A program made the position numbers and the translations under genes. Positions 12,759-25,536 of a stretch of DNA of 64,000 nucleotides are shown piece after piece. The stretch lies in contig CP002295.1 of the NCBI GenBank assembly GCA_000238975.1, forward strand, positions 1,364,001-1,428,000. Reading direction: 5' to 3'. The notes under the pieces were generated by a model. That model made no database searches. It was given only the letters and a program-made list of their open reading frames with translations, and was not told the DNA's origin. The DNA is from Serratia symbiotica str. 'Cinara cedri' (GTDB lineage: Bacteria > Pseudomonadota > Gammaproteobacteria > Enterobacterales > Enterobacteriaceae). Each line of letters opens with the position of its first letter. The stretch's first letter is position 1.

Positions 12759-13055
12759 ATGTTCGAACAACGCATAAATTCTGATGTACTAACCGTATCC
12801 ACAGTAAATTCACAAGATCAAGTGATTTACAGGCCTCTGCGGGACTCAGTAAAACAAGCACTAAAGAACTATTTTGCCCAACTGCATGGTCAGGATGTTA
12901 ATGATCTATATGACCTGGTGTTAGCTGAAGTTGAACAACCGCTGTTGGACATAGTCATGCAATACACTCGTGGGAACCAAACTCGTGCTGCTCGAATGAT
13001 GGGCATAAATCGTGGTACATTACGCAAAAAACTCAAAAAATATGGTATGAACTAA
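12759..13055 (+). CDS. fis: Nucleoid protein and transcription regulator Fis
   Basis: Small homodimeric DNA-bending protein that organises the nucleoid and activates rRNA and tRNA promoters. The 98 residues align without gaps to E. coli Fis. Helices A-B lie in the first 70 residues, and the C-terminal helix-turn-helix ([20 protein letters not shown]) is nearly unchanged. The leader AAAAAGAGCTGATAGCACC before the ATG also resembles the E. coli gene. The upstream partner dusB is dead, so fis is now effectively monocistronic and is closed by a strong terminator. Retention of Fis alone of the dusB-fis pair suggests continued use in stable-RNA transcription. Confidence 0.98.
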   Translation: MFEQRINSDVLTVSTVNSQDQVIYRPLRDSVKQALKNYFAQLHGQDVNDLYDLVLAEVEQPLLDIVMQYTRGNQTRAARMMGINRGTLRKKLKKYGMN

Positions 13056-13075
13056 TACTAATTAGTTAACAACTT

Positions 13076-13114
13076 AAAATGCGCATAGCTTAATAAGCTA
13101 TGCGCATTTTTCTT
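13076..13114 (+). terminator. Rho-independent terminator after fis
   Basis: A near-perfect hairpin: 13076-13091 pairs with 13095-13110 around a 3-nt loop and includes the GC-rich core TGCGCATAGCTT. It is followed by TTTTTCTTT and begins 20 nt after the fis stop codon. It is one of the few clear intrinsic terminators in the window. Confidence 0.92.
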
Positions 13115-15434
13115 TACTCATAATACATGATATAACAATGCATATACTCATAATGTTAAATATAAAAAAGAACATGGCTCTAATTAATATATATACTTAC
13201 TTAATGAGTCATTATAGTAACAAAAGTATTATTTATGATAATATATGGATATTATTCTCTTTGAGAGAAGAGATTATATTCCGATAATAATCATTATATA
13301 CTGCGCTATATTTTATTAGCAAATGTTGATATCATGACTATATAGTATTATATGTTATTAATCTAACCCTAATTTTATTATTTACAAACATTGTATTTAC
13401 TTACTATTGTAATGACATAGAATTAAATATTCTATGCTATCATTCCTGTTACTATCAACCTAATAGTAATATATTTACTAAAGTAATCTACACTAAGTAA
13501 TAAACAAAACAAATATTAATAAAATTAAAATATAAAATATTTTACTGCACAAATCACATTTAAAGATAATAACAGCTGTATACCTTAAAAAATAATTATT
13601 TATATAATATATGATAATATTATCAGATAACATCAATTATATGAGGTATGCTGTACATTTCACTCAAGACCACTATATAAGTCGATAATACTTTATATAT
13701 TATATTTAATAAACTATACAAGGCTAGTTAAGAGTTATACATAAATTCATGTTATAATATATTCTACTATTCACAACATAAGAAAATATACATTAACACT
13801 ACAGCAAAGTATAAATACTATAATGGGAATAAATTTCAGTTAAATATAAAATAATAAATATAATAATAAAATATCAATCACTAGCTCACAATTCAAAAGG
13901 CAACATAAGACTATTATCTTATCGCCATTCAGGGATCATGAGAATGTACGTAATTATCTATTTAAAACATTAGATATACAAATGATACAATATTCTGCAA
14001 TATGTTTAATAAAAATATAGAAAATTATAAAATAATATAATTTATTATTATGTATTACATATATGATTAAAGATAATTTTAGTAAAATAACTTGGTATTT
14101 ACTTTTACTCATAGTTACCTTGATACTACCAATCATTAACTATAGAGTTCTAAAATATATATCATAGGGATTAATAATAGCAATATTTACTTTTATAACA
14201 TAAAAATTTATTAATAACTAAAACTAAATAAACCTAGCCGCTGAAGAAGATAATACACAAATTGCAATAACAAATGTAATTAATATTACTGTATCTTACT
14301 AAGACACTCATAAAAGCATTCTATTCTCTAGTTATAATATTAAAAAATAAATTATAAAAACTCAATATTAAGCAACTAACTATAACTAGCTACATCATAC
14401 AACCATTAAAATAATTGTTAAATATTTACTTGTAAAATACATAACTAATTACATAATATAATACTAATTATTTAATCGCAGTAATAATGAACTAGTAATT
14501 TTAATCATAAATGGCATTGCTGTCTATTATTGGAGATACGTACTAAAGATTACTAGATATCGTATTACCTATATATACTAAGATCTAATGCATAATACTG
14601 CTAACTGTAACTTCCTAATGCTCATATTACACACTGACACCCTAAAAATACTAATTTTTATATTTAAAAAATAAATCAACAGAATTATCCTAAAGTACTG
14701 CACTAACCACAATACTTTACTATAGATATTTAATATTATTTAACTTATTTAAGTTGCAGACGCAATATAAAATAAAATCAACACATCCGTCCAATTGAGA
14801 CAGCTAAATTTAATAACAAATATAAAATGCACGAAAATACTAGCATTTTTTCACACATTATCTTCAAATAATGATACTATCAGATAGTATATTTTTAAAA
14901 CACATTATAAACATCTTATTATTATATCTTATTAAAAATATAAATATAATACTTTATTAATTAAACAGATATAATAATTATCAGTACTAATATAAATATA
15001 CTACTCATATTTTATAGATGATAAAGTATGCATATACTACAACTAGTTTTTAGAAATTGTATAAGATATAATATAGACTCTATAAATATAATTAATTACT
15101 AATACAGTAGCTCTACAAATTTAACTACCAGCTACTACAAGATATAAAAAATATATACACTAAAACCATAATCGATATTATTATTTAAAAATTTATCTTT
15201 AATATAATAAAAATATTTTAGCATAATTAATAATTACTGCTTTTAAATTATGCTAAGTAATGTGAGTAATTATAGCATTCAATATCTTAATGATTGATAT
15301 AATAATAACTGATAAATCATTATTTTTAATATAATCTTTAAGCGTTTCGCCAAAAAATATTAAATAATATTTTATATGACTAAAATAGAAAATAGATTTT
15401 TATAAATCACTGATGATAACTAATAGTACATATT

Positions 15435-15469
15435 CGTAATATACGTAATATACGTAATATACGTAATAT
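15435..15469. repeat. 9-bp tandem repeat (CGTAATATA), about four copies
   Basis: Four nearly exact adjacent copies in gene-free DNA. The unit contains one CpG, so it differs from the surrounding pure A/T runs. Probably slippage-derived. Confidence 0.85.
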
Positions 15470-16730
15470 TATATAAGCATATATAAAATATGTATATCAT
15501 ACAATAAATTAAACTTAAATATAAATACTAATAATTATTAGCATCATAATAAATGAAGTAATATACTATTATACAAATCTTTTTCTTCTGTTTTTAGTAA
15601 TAAACTTTATATCTTATATATTAAGACATAATAGTTATCTTATTATATTCTTAATAATTAAATATAAAATAGAAAACTATATAACAATAACTAATTAACT
15701 ATTAGTAATCATATACATCACAGCATTAACATAATAGAAAATAATATTTTCTATAAAAAATTTGCACTATTACCTTGAAATAAGATAACTATATAAAACT
15801 AACTATATAGATGTAATTAACCACGATAAAATAACGATTAAAAAATATTTATAATTGAAAAATTATCATATTATTTATGTACTTAAAAAATAAAAACCCC
15901 TCCTAATAAATTACTACATACACTATAAAATATACTGACAACATTAGTTAACACTAAAAAAATAAGACTTTACCAATATTAAATCATCTCACTTATTGTT
16001 TTTATTTAAGTAATTAAGATTTAATATTTTGATATTTTGATATTATATGGCAATACTAATCTGCATAATATGAGTAGATATAATAAATATTATAATAAGA
16101 AATACCACTTACTATCAAATTAATAATAGTTAATAAACTCTTATATAAACTATTGATGATCAGTTAATTAAGCATTAACTACAAGACATAATTAATATAA
16201 TTATAGCTGTGATAATAAAAAATATTATATTATAATACCTATTATAATATTCTATCCCAAAATAGAATTACCCAAATTATCTTAGATATAGTATTGCTAC
16301 ATTTTTATTTTTTAATTCCTTACCATATTGAATTACAGCATTAATTTTAAGAAATTTTAACAAAATATTATTTTTTTTAATAAAAAATAATCATACTATA
16401 AAATAGTAATAATGTAAATATACAGTAATATATAATACCTACTTATTACCATAATATATATTAAAATTACTCTTATACCAATATTACCTATTCGGATAAG
16501 TTATAAAATAAACAAACTATTACATATTAAGTGCTATGTAATAGCAAAAAGTAATGAGAATATTAGCTATAATATTAAATTATATTACAATCAACTTACT
16601 TATATACACTAAAAATTAGTATACTATTAATAAGCAAAATAATTATTTAAAAAATATATCTTTTCACTTATATATTTATTTTTCTGTTATTAGATAAGTG
16701 CTTTTATATAAAATTTAAAAAAAATTTTAA

Positions 16731-16780
16731 GTATTTTGAGTATTTTTAGTATTTTTAGTATTTTTAGTATTTTTAGTATC
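16731..16780. repeat. 9-bp tandem repeat (GTATTTTTA), about 5.5 copies
   Basis: Four exact copies preceded by one variant copy (GTATTTTGA) and followed by a partial one. It lies in gene-free DNA with no associated gene. Confidence 0.85.
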
Positions 16781-17929
16781 ATACTTAATATGTTGCTTAA
16801 CAAAACAATGATACTGCGCTATCATGTACATATTATTAGAATTATAATTTATTTATTTTTTTCATAAACTCTATGCTATTTTTATATATTCTAACATCTA
16901 CATAATATTATTAGATTTCTAGATATTTAATACCTACGTTAATATCACTAAATTAGAGAATTATTAAATAGCTATCAAAGATAATACCCATTGCCGTACA
17001 TTGAATATCTTAGACTTTCACAAGAAAATATTATTTAATAAACTATACTCTGTTTAAAAATATTTAAGCAATAATGATAATTGTGACCAAAAAGATAAAA
17101 ACTATATATCCAGAAGATGTAAAACTTACTTAGTGCTAAGTTATATTATTAAGTGGTTTGAACAATAGTACCCAATAAGTATTTCTGTGATATATAAGTA
17201 TCAAAAAAATGAAATAAGAATATCAACTCTTATGAAACAATGATATTTTTATAATAAAATTATTAATACAATTATGATCAATGATTTAGTATTATATAGC
17301 TACTACATGTGACGCCATGACCAGAGGGCATTACAAAACTGAACTACAAAGACTAGGCTATTAATAAGATAAACAATCTAGATCAACATTCTAATATAAA
17401 ATACATTTACTTGAAATATATTATAAGTACTCTATGAGAGCTATTATATTCCACCACAACACCTACATGCTAATTGCATAAATTAAAAAACACTAAGGCA
17501 ATATATAGGTATCAATAAAAAATTCTTAACATAAGAACTAGGGGGTAATACTTAAAATATAATAATGATACTGATAAGATAGCAAATCTAGTTGCATGCG
17601 TACAATGCACACATACTAAAACAAATACTTTATGCATGTAATCTCAGATATCCAATATATTATTCAGCTTATAATCAACATAATCATGTTCTTACTAAAG
17701 TCACAGGAACCAAAAGAGGTACATATAGCGCTACTCACAAAACACGTGCATTTTTAGTTTTTAATATATGTTACTTAACGTACATAATTGTAAGTACGTA
17801 AAGGAAAATAAAAAAATATAGCTATTATTACTTAGTATTAAAATAAGAACCAAGATAATATTCCTTGATATTATTTAATGACTACATAGATTCATATATA
17901 CTAAAAACATTAAACAAGAAATATGCACA

Positions 17930-18200
17930 TTTCTAATAAACTAGCAATTTAAGACCCTTAACGTAGCTTAGAGGTATATTAATTAATAACATACTTGCTG
18001 GAAAATTCATATTTTTAATATTAAAAAATCCAATTAAAGTTCTGCAATGAAAGAATAAAGACAAATTAAAACAGTTATAGAAATTAAAACAGTTATAAGT
18101 ATCTATCTTACTATTACGTGATTGACACACTATCCTAATGACCCCCAATCTAATATATCTAAGATAAAAACTAATTTATATATAAAAAAATCACAAATAG
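17930..18200 (+). pseudogene. mug: Possible mug remnant (G/U mismatch DNA glycosylase)
   Basis: In E. coli mug converges on rpoD, which is this position and orientation. Around 18107-18175 the + strand reads LTI, then PN.P, then a segment comparable to SLEKLV with GAA changed to TAA. These follow the Mug C-terminal order [29 protein letters not shown] with small indels. The match is short and gapped, so it is a synteny-supported candidate only. Confidence 0.35.
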
Positions 18201-18402
18201 TATTTATATTAGAAAAGAGATAATTATTAATACAATGCCACCACAAATATAGTTCTAATTTTAATAACTCATTATGAATTTTAACAAACATAAACAATAA
18301 TACAACAATGTGAGTAGATCCTCTTGTTGGCCTTATAAAATATCTTTATATTTATTGATAAATTTTGCTACACAAAGCAAATAACTGATAGTAGTCACAT
18401 AT

Positions 18403-18429
18403 AAAGATATACTTTATTTGTATATCTTT
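18403..18429 (-). terminator. Candidate rpoD terminator hairpin
   Basis: A 10-bp perfect stem (18403-18412 with 18420-18429, AAAGATATAC) around a 7-nt loop, 50 nt beyond the rpoD stop. The T-tract is weak on the - strand and somewhat better (TTTTTCT) on the + strand, so it may act in both directions. A/U-rich stem, moderate confidence. Confidence 0.45.
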
Positions 18430-18478
18430 TTCTATAATCTCATGCGAAGCTTTTATTGTTGATAATGACAGAACAGCT

Positions 18479-20296
18479 TCAGTCGTCAAGAAAACTACGT
18501 AATACCTCCGAGCGACTGGGGTGACGTAATTTACGCAAAGCTTTAGCCTCTATCTGCCTAATACGCTCACGGGTAACGTCAAACTGTTTACCTACTTCCT
18601 CTAACGTATGATCAGTGTTCATATCGATACCAAACCGCATACGAAGTACCTTAGCTTCACGCGCAGTTAAACCAGCTAGCACATCGTGCGTAGCAGAACG
18701 TAAACTTTCTGAGGTCGCGGAATCAAGTGGTAGTTCAAGCGTGGTATCCTCAATAAAATCCCCTAAGTGCGAATCTTCATCATCACCAATTGGTGTTTCC
18801 ATAGATATAGGCTCTTTAGCGATCTTTAGCACTTTACGAATTTTATCTTCCGACATTAACATACGAGCAGCGAGTTCTTCAGGCATTGGTTCACGACCCA
18901 TCTCTTGTAACATTTGGCGAGAGATACGATTCAGCTTATTAATAGTTTCAATCATATGCACTGGAATACGAATAGTACGCGCCTGATCAGCAATAGAACG
19001 AGTAATAGCCTGACGTATCCACCAAGTGGCGTAAGTTGAGAACTTATAACCACGACGATATTCAAATTTATCTACTGCCTTCATTAAGCCAATATTACCT
19101 TCTTGGATTAAATCTAAAAATTGTAAACCACGGTTGGTATATTTCTTAGCTATGGAAATAACTAAACGTAAATTAGCTTCAACCATCTCCTTTTTCGCTC
19201 TACGAGCTTTAGCTTCACCGATCGACATACGACGATTTATATCTTTCACCTGCTCAATAGTTAAACCTGTTTCTTCTTCTATTTCGCGTAATTTTTGTAA
19301 ACTACACTGTACATCTTCTGTGACATCCTTTAACTTTTCCGACCATGGCTTAACCATTTCCTGTGCATTTTTAAACCATGTATCACTACTCTCATTACCA
19401 GCAAATAAGCTGACAAAATTTTTCTTTGGCATTTTACACTGTTCTACACACCGCTTCATAATTATACGCTCTTGAGCACGAATACGGTCCATCATGGACC
19501 GCATGCTATTAACCACGAAGTCAAATTGTTTTGGCACTAAGCGAAACTGTTTAAATACTTCAGAAAGTTTTAAAATCTCCTGTGTGGCGTTAGCATGACT
19601 ACGGCTATTCTCTATAATAACTAGACGAGTAACTTCATACTGATTACGTAAATCAGCGAATTTCTGACGCGCAAGCTCAGGATCTATACTATTATCATCC
19701 TCAGCCTCATCGTCTTCATTTTGTTCTTCAGTGGACAGTTCAGAACCAATATGTGTAACTGTGGGTATAATATCCTCTTCAGCATCTGGATCAACAAAAC
19801 CAGTGATTAAATCAGACATGCGAGCTTCACCTGCATCTACACGATCATACTGCTCCAGCAAATAAGTGATAGCTTCTGGATATTCAGCAACAGAACACTG
19901 CACCTGATTAATACCATCCTCGATACGCTTAGCAATATCTATCTCACCCTCGCGCGTTAATAATTCGACACTACCCATTTCACGCATATACATACGCACA
20001 GGATCAGTAGTACGGCCAATCTCAGACTCAACACTAGATAGTACCTGAGTAGCTGCTTCTACTGCATCTTCATCAGTATCATTAGTATTCTCGGCTAACA
20101 TTAGGTCATCAGCATCAGGCGCTTCTTCCATTACTTGAATGCCCATGTCATTAATCATCTGGATGATATCTTCAATTTGATCAGAGTCGACAATATCTTC
20201 CGGTAGATGATCATTTACCTCAGCATAGGTCAGATAACCCTGCTCCTTACCATGAGTAACAAGCAGCTTTAGCTGTGACTGCGGGTTTTGCTCCAT
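18479..20296 (-). CDS. rpoD: RNA polymerase sigma factor RpoD (sigma-70)
   Basis: The housekeeping sigma factor, last gene of the rpsU-dnaG-rpoD macromolecular synthesis operon. The 605 residues cover all regions: 1.1 at the N-terminus, 1.2 ([12 protein letters not shown]), a large non-conserved insert, 2.3-2.4 ([18 protein letters not shown]), region 3, and the 4.2 helix-turn-helix ([19 protein letters not shown]). It is shorter than E. coli (613) mainly because an acidic Asp/Glu tract in the insert is reduced. The start at 20296 gives the family's [10 protein letters not shown]; the frame is open 22 codons further but those residues are not part of known RpoD. With rpoN dead at 54.5-56.1 kb, sigma-70 carries more of the promoter load. 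Confidence 0.98.
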   Translation of the reverse strand: MEQNPQSQLKLLVTHGKEQGYLTYAEVNDHLPEDIVDSDQIEDIIQMINDMGIQVMEEAPDADDLMLAENTNDTDEDAVEAATQVLSSVESEIGRTTDPVRMYMREMGSVELLTREGEIDIAKRIEDGINQVQCSVAEYPEAITYLLEQYDRVDAGEARMSDLITGFVDPDAEEDIIPTVTHIGSELSTEEQNEDDEAEDDNSIDPELARQKFADLRNQYEVTRLVIIENSRSHANATQEILKLSEVFKQFRLVPKQFDFVVNSMRSMMDRIRAQERIIMKRCVEQCKMPKKNFVSLFAGNESSDTWFKNAQEMVKPWSEKLKDVTEDVQCSLQKLREIEEETGLTIEQVKDINRRMSIGEAKARRAKKEMVEANLRLVISIAKKYTNRGLQFLDLIQEGNIGLMKAVDKFEYRRGYKFSTYATWWIRQAITRSIADQARTIRIPVHMIETINKLNRISRQMLQEMGREPMPEELAARMLMSEDKIRKVLKIAKEPISMETPIGDDEDSHLGDFIEDTTLELPLDSATSESLRSATHDVLAGLTAREAKVLRMRFGIDMNTDHTLEEVGKQFDVTRERIRQIEAKALRKLRHPSRSEVLRSFLDD

Positions 20297-20455
20297 AAGA
20301 CAGTTCCACACTTCAGAATATTTGGGGTTTGTATAGGTTGGCGAAAGCGCCAACAATAGCATTTATGGTATTTTGTTGTTACTGCGCCGCCCTACTATAA
20401 CAGCATAGCATAGAGCTATAGTTTTGGGTGTATCAATACTTCTAGTCATTAGTAT

Positions 20456-22204
20456 TTAATGTTTTTTTGCTAACATTTGATTAATTGAACATACTTCCTT
20501 ACGCTCTTCTTGACTTAATCCATATGTTCTAGCTTGTGCAATAAGTACCTCAAGCCTTCTTTCTAAAAAGGAGTCATATAAACTTGCTAATGTATCTAAA
20601 AAAATCTGCTCAACTTGATCCTCAACAATCATATGGTTCCATATTGCTAAAGTTTCAAGCTGCTGCCTTAATTTATTATTACGATATAACTCTAGTAATT
20701 GCCCAGTAGTTAATCCTGGCTGCGCCAAACAGGTCTGTACTAATTCAATAAATAGCGGCAATCCAGCCTGTTGATACTGCTCTAAAGACTCAAGAGAAGG
20801 AATCAGTGTAGCTAAACCTGGGTTTTGTACCAACAATCCTATCAAGATACGCATAGTTGTACGCTTTAGTTCAGGCACCTGATAATAACTTCTATTTTTA
20901 TCTTGCTTACTTAATAACTTCTCAAGTTGAAATTCATCAGGTATACCTAACTTTTGACCTAGCTTTTGTCGTAAGTATAGGCGCAATGTTTCACTGGATA
21001 TTTGACTTATCATGGGAATTGCCAGTGCACTTAACTTAGTTCGCCCATCTGGACTACTAAGATCCACTTTTGACATTAAAGTCTCAAATAAAAAAGTAGA
21101 AAGTGGTTGTGATAACTCTAGCCGTTCTTCGAAAACCTTTTTACCCTCTTTGCGCACTAAAGTATCTGGATCTTCTCCGTCTGGTAAAAACATAAACCGC
21201 AACTGACGACCATCGCTTAAATAAGGTAACGTAGTTTTTAACGTACGCCAGGCAGCTTCGCGACCCGCTCGATCACCATCATAACAACAAATAATATTAT
21301 CAGTAATACGAAACAGCAACTGAATATGTTCAGCGTTTGTTGAGGTTCCAAGTGAGGCTACTGCATAATCAATACCGTACTGGGCTAATGCGACTACATC
21401 CATATAACCCTCTACTACTAATACTCGTTGCAAGACAGGATATTTTTGATGTATTTCGTATAAACCGTATAATTGCCGTCTCTTGTAAAAGACCTCAGTG
21501 TCTGGCGAATTCAAGTATTTTGGTATGCCATCATCCACCACGCGCCCACCAAAAGCGATAACACGCCCGTGTTTGTTACGAATAGGGAACATTACGCGCT
21601 CACGAAAACGATCATACAAACGCCCTTGATTATCAGTCACTAACATACCGGCATGCTTTAATATACTGCGAATATGATCATCACAACCAAAGCGCTTTAA
21701 TATGATATTCCACCCCGGAGGAGAAAAGCCAATAGCAAAATGTCGAATAACGTCATCACTTAACTTACGCTTTTGTAAGTAATGGAGTGCCAACTTACCG
21801 ACTGGTTGATATAGTAACTGCTGATAAAATATACTAAGCTGTTCCATTAGTTGATATAGACTGTTACGCTGATTATGTTCTATTTGAATCAACCTAGTAC
21901 CTGATTCGTAAGGTACTTCTAGCCCATGCATAATTGCTAGTTCTTCGATCGTTTCGACAAACTCAATTCTGTTATAATTCATTAAAAAATCGACAACATT
22001 ACCGTGCGCACCGCAACCAAAACAATAATAAAACTGTTTTTCTCTATTAACGGAAAAAGAAGGAGTCTTTTCATGATGAAACGGACAGCACGCATAGTAA
22101 TTTTTGCCTTTCTTTTGTAACTGAATACGCGCAGAGATAAGATCTATAATATCAGTAGATGCTAATAAATCATTAATAAATAAGCGCGGAATTCTTCCAG
22201 CCAT
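20456..22204 (-). CDS. dnaG: DNA primase DnaG
   Basis: Synthesises RNA primers for leading- and lagging-strand replication and interacts with DnaB. The 582 residues match E. coli DnaG (581) throughout. The CHC2 zinc finger has Cys40, His43, Cys61 and Cys64 (CCPFHHEKTPSF, then CFGCGAHG). The TOPRIM catalytic part carries VVEGYMDVVAL and CYDGDRAGR. The C-terminal helicase-interaction domain is present but is the most diverged part. The Shine-Dalgarno site is weak, as is usual for dnaG, which is kept at low expression within its operon. It lies 140 nt after rpsU and 159 nt before rpoD. Confidence 0.98.
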   Translation of the reverse strand: MAGRIPRLFINDLLASTDIIDLISARIQLQKKGKNYYACCPFHHEKTPSFSVNREKQFYYCFGCGAHGNVVDFLMNYNRIEFVETIEELAIMHGLEVPYESGTRLIQIEHNQRNSLYQLMEQLSIFYQQLLYQPVGKLALHYLQKRKLSDDVIRHFAIGFSPPGWNIILKRFGCDDHIRSILKHAGMLVTDNQGRLYDRFRERVMFPIRNKHGRVIAFGGRVVDDGIPKYLNSPDTEVFYKRRQLYGLYEIHQKYPVLQRVLVVEGYMDVVALAQYGIDYAVASLGTSTNAEHIQLLFRITDNIICCYDGDRAGREAAWRTLKTTLPYLSDGRQLRFMFLPDGEDPDTLVRKEGKKVFEERLELSQPLSTFLFETLMSKVDLSSPDGRTKLSALAIPMISQISSETLRLYLRQKLGQKLGIPDEFQLEKLLSKQDKNRSYYQVPELKRTTMRILIGLLVQNPGLATLIPSLESLEQYQQAGLPLFIELVQTCLAQPGLTTGQLLELYRNNKLRQQLETLAIWNHMIVEDQVEQIFLDTLASLYDSFLERRLEVLIAQARTYGLSQEERKEVCSINQMLAKKH

Positions 22205-22344
22205 AAGTGCTATTGACTAACCTATAAACGATAATAAACCGAGCATTATATTAATAAATGCACAACCTCCATACGTAACTACTCAATCTACGCAATATTA
22301 AAAACAAGAAACTCACACGACGATATAAGTTCTGCCCTAAAGAA

Positions 22345-22707
<363 letters not shown>

Positions 22708-22888
22708 TTATATTATACGCTAATTATAAGTTTCTTGAAATATACATCTTTTGATTTAAATTACCTCTATCACATGTTGCATGACTCATAAATAAAAGTA
22801 TGTGCTATCCAATATAATCTTTAGTACTAACAGTAAATAACAAATTTTATGATAAACTAATAATAGTATATCAATGGTAGAAAATATA

Positions 22889-23899
22889 ATGCGAGTATTA
22901 GGCATAGAAACATCTTGCGATGAAACTGGAATCGCAATCTATGACAAACAAAATGGTTTATTGGCTAATCAATTATATAGCCAAGTAAAGTTACATGCTG
23001 ACTATGGCGGCGTAGTTCCGGAACTAGCATCCCGTGATCATATACGTAAAACTGTACCACTAATCAAAGCAGCACTAAAAGAAGCTAACTTATCCTCAAA
23101 AGATATTAGCGGCGTTGCCTATACCGCCGGTCCAGGATTAATAGGAGCACTATTAGTTGGAGCTACTATAGGACGTGCATTAGCGTTCTCCTGGAATGTA
23201 CCAGCCATACCAGTGCACCATATGGAAGGACACCTATTGGCGCCAATGTTAGAAGATAATAAACCAGTATTCCCATTCGTAGCTCTATTAGTTTCAGGGG
23301 GACACACTCAATTGATTAGCGTCACCGGCATAGGTCAATATGAACACTTAGGGGAATCTATTGACGATGCTGCTGGTGAAGCATTCGATAAGATTGCTAA
23401 ACTGCTTAATCTAGATTATCCCGGTGGACCTATGCTATCAAAAATCGCACAGCAAGGGGTGGCTGGGCGTTTCACCTTCCCGAGACCCATGACAGATCGT
23501 CCGGGTTTAGACTTTAGCTTCTCTGGATTAAAAACATGTGCCGCTAATACTATTCGAGCCTGCAGTGGCAGCAATCAGTATGCTGACATTGCTCGTGCTT
23601 TTGAAGATGCAATAGTGGATACGTTAGTGATTAAATCTAAACGCGCGTTAGAGCAAACGGGTTTCAAAAATTTAGTCATGGCTGGCGGTGTTAGCGCTAA
23701 CCATACATTACGAACCAAAATATCAATAATGATGAGAAAACGCGGCGCAAAAGCATTCTATGCCCGTCCACAATTTTGTACTGATAATGGTGCAATGATT
23801 GCGTATGTTGGCATGATAAGATTAAAAAATAACACTAACCAAGAACTTAGTATTTTAGTACGACCACGTTGGTCGTTAACAGAACTATCGGTTATATAA
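22889..23899 (+). CDS. tsaD: tRNA N6-threonylcarbamoyladenosine synthase subunit TsaD
   Basis: Catalytic subunit that transfers threonylcarbamoyl to A37 of ANN-decoding tRNAs, working with TsaB and TsaE. The 336 residues align with E. coli TsaD (337). ASKHA-fold motifs are present: GIETSCDET at the N-terminus, metal ligands His111 and His115 in HHMEGH, and the late MAGGVSAN and DNGAMIAY motifs. The start is taken at MRVLGIETS (22889); an in-frame ATG at 22874 would add five residues, and neither has a strong ribosome site. It is divergent from rpsU across about 330 nt, as in E. coli. Confidence 0.97.
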   Translation: MRVLGIETSCDETGIAIYDKQNGLLANQLYSQVKLHADYGGVVPELASRDHIRKTVPLIKAALKEANLSSKDISGVAYTAGPGLIGALLVGATIGRALAFSWNVPAIPVHHMEGHLLAPMLEDNKPVFPFVALLVSGGHTQLISVTGIGQYEHLGESIDDAAGEAFDKIAKLLNLDYPGGPMLSKIAQQGVAGRFTFPRPMTDRPGLDFSFSGLKTCAANTIRACSGSNQYADIARAFEDAIVDTLVIKSKRALEQTGFKNLVMAGGVSANHTLRTKISIMMRKRGAKAFYARPQFCTDNGAMIAYVGMIRLKNNTNQELSILVRPRWSLTELSVI

Positions 23900-24672
23900 A
23901 AAACCATAGAGTCTAGTAATCTCATCCTTCTATTGATTTATCTTTAATTTTTACCATACCTATAACAACGCTATGATCCATTACTAAATAGATATCAATG
24001 TTCTTTCCTCCCGAAAGAAAGATAAAAATTAAATATTATCGTAATAAGTATCTTATCAATAAATAAGAAAAAATTATGAGCATAAAGCATAAAATTAAAA
24101 ATAAATTTTAAATTTAACTATTAGACGTAGAACAACATAATATGCGCACTATCTTCAATCTCTAGAAAAAAGTAACGATTGAGTAATACCAGTTAATAAT
24201 TAGATGTTAATCATTAGACTAAAAAATTTCAAAGAACTAACTTAATGATATGCAATTAGATTACTACACTACATTAATATATTTTATATATACAATAATT
24301 ATTTTTCACCCTAGATACAGTAAAGAAAATTTTAACTTACACGACAACAGCTACACTACAAACACAATTTTCATTGCATGAAATACTAATCTTATAAGAA
24401 TTATGCAGTAACCAATATTATATAAGCCTCAGTCTGTTTTAAGACTACTACAATAAATATACATAAATTAGGCGTCTGATAAAACCTAAATTAGAATTAC
24501 GAAAAAATAATATCACTCCATCTAAGTATATACAATTATTATATATGTCTATGCTTGGTATTGCCCATAAAGCAATTTAATTTAAAAAAATATTATTTTA
24601 CTCATAAGATGTGTAATATCTACTATTTACTAAAAGCGATACCGGCTAATACAAACGATAGAGAATAATGTC
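23900..24672. other. Gap between tsaD and folB; position of lost plsY
   Basis: No open gene. In E. coli plsY (glycerol-3-phosphate acyltransferase, about 620 nt) lies here, divergent from folB; the gap of 773 nt fits. The - strand near 23930-23970 has a short weak resemblance to the basic PlsY tail, not enough to call. If plsY is gone, PlsB encoded elsewhere would have to supply lysophosphatidate to PlsC. Confidence 0.4.
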
Positions 24673-25041
24673 ATGGATCTTATTTTTATTGAAGGACTTA
24701 CTATAATTACTACGATTGGAGTTTATGATTGGGAACAAAACATCCGCCAAAAGCTAGTTTTAGATATTGAGATTAGTTCAAATAATCATAAAGCAGCCGC
24801 TAGTGATAATATAAATGATTGTCTAAGTTATGCGAGTGTTAGTGAAACTATTATTCAGCATATCGAAAAAAATCATTTTGCCTTAGTTGAACGGGTAGCA
24901 GAGGAGATATCAAATCTTTTATTTCAACGCTTTAATGTACCTTGGGTCCGCATCAAAGTTAGTAAACCAGGCGCAATCGTACACGCTAAATGTGTTGGTG
25001 TTGTGATTGAACGTGGAGTGCGTCCTACTCCTACCATGTAA
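24673..25041 (+). CDS. folB: Dihydroneopterin aldolase FolB
   Basis: Splits 7,8-dihydroneopterin into 6-hydroxymethyl-dihydropterin and glycolaldehyde in folate biosynthesis. The 122-residue protein matches E. coli FolB (122): IGVYDWEQ with the substrate-binding Glu near 22, CLSYASV with the conserved Tyr, FALVERVAEE, and the catalytic Lys in VRIKVSKPGA. A homo-octameric cytosolic enzyme. Upstream it has only a modest GAGAA-type site. The gene stands alone between decayed plsY and uppP positions. Its retention implies the symbiont still makes folate or supplies it to its host. Confidence 0.96.
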   Translation: MDLIFIEGLTIITTIGVYDWEQNIRQKLVLDIEISSNNHKAAASDNINDCLSYASVSETIIQHIEKNHFALVERVAEEISNLLFQRFNVPWVRIKVSKPGAIVHAKCVGVVIERGVRPTPTM

Positions 25042-25536
25042 TCATGCTATATAACACTATAGCTCCCTATATCCAACACTAAGCATTCATATATACTATA
25101 ATTATATCATTCATGCTAAGTAGTTCTATTGAATTAGTTATATTATAAAGATAAATATTAATTACTTTAACTAGTTCAAGCAAAAACATGCAATAAACCA
25201 TGCATACATAAAATTATGTGAAGAGTCTCTAAGTAATCACTAAATATATAAAACAATTTTTAAAATTTCATCTTATACCCATCTTTTACACATTTGTACT
25301 TTACATCACCTAATTTTAGGCTACTAAATTTATGATATATGTGTAAAGTATTTATGCAATTTTATTAACTATTGCAAAATATAGCTATCACTATTGCAAA
25401 ATATAGCTATCACTATGATAATTGTAAATAACATATTACCTAATCATTGATAACAAATGATTAAATAGTATATTACCTTGATAGAGACTTATATAAAATG
25501 CAAAGCTGATCATTTATTAGGTAAAATGATCAATCA
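25042..25536. other. Gap between folB and cca; position of lost uppP
   Basis: No gene remains. E. coli has uppP/bacA (about 820 nt) here, so this 495-nt gap is partly deleted and I can read no remnant. It holds an exact 22-bp tandem duplication at 25371-25414 and a loose inverted repeat TTTACACAT...ATGTGTAAA (about 25285-25347). Confidence 0.5.
25371..25414. repeat. Exact 22-bp tandem duplication
   Basis: Two identical adjacent copies (ATTGCAAAATATAGCTATCA plus CT). Both copies are perfect in a rapidly decaying region, so the duplication is recent. Confidence 0.9.

Larger units (their letters stand above)
13115..17929. other. 4.8-kb gene-free region with short tandem repeats
   Basis: No gene is supportable. 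Open frames at 13954-14136 (-) and 17592-17801 (+) have no homology that I recognise and no binding site. Two 9-bp arrays occur (15435-15469 and 16731-16780, listed separately). A slightly less AT-rich patch at about 17700-17760 could be an unassigned remnant. No tRNA or regulatory structure seen. Confidence 0.55.

Noticed and set aside
17592-17801. 69-codon open frame on the + strand
   Set aside because: Mixed composition with no recognisable domain and no ribosome site; may include an old remnant but not a supportable gene.
25283-25348. Inverted repeat TTTACACAT...ATGTGTAAA between folB and cca
   Set aside because: Nine-bp arms with a loop of about 45 nt and no T-run; not convincing as a terminator.
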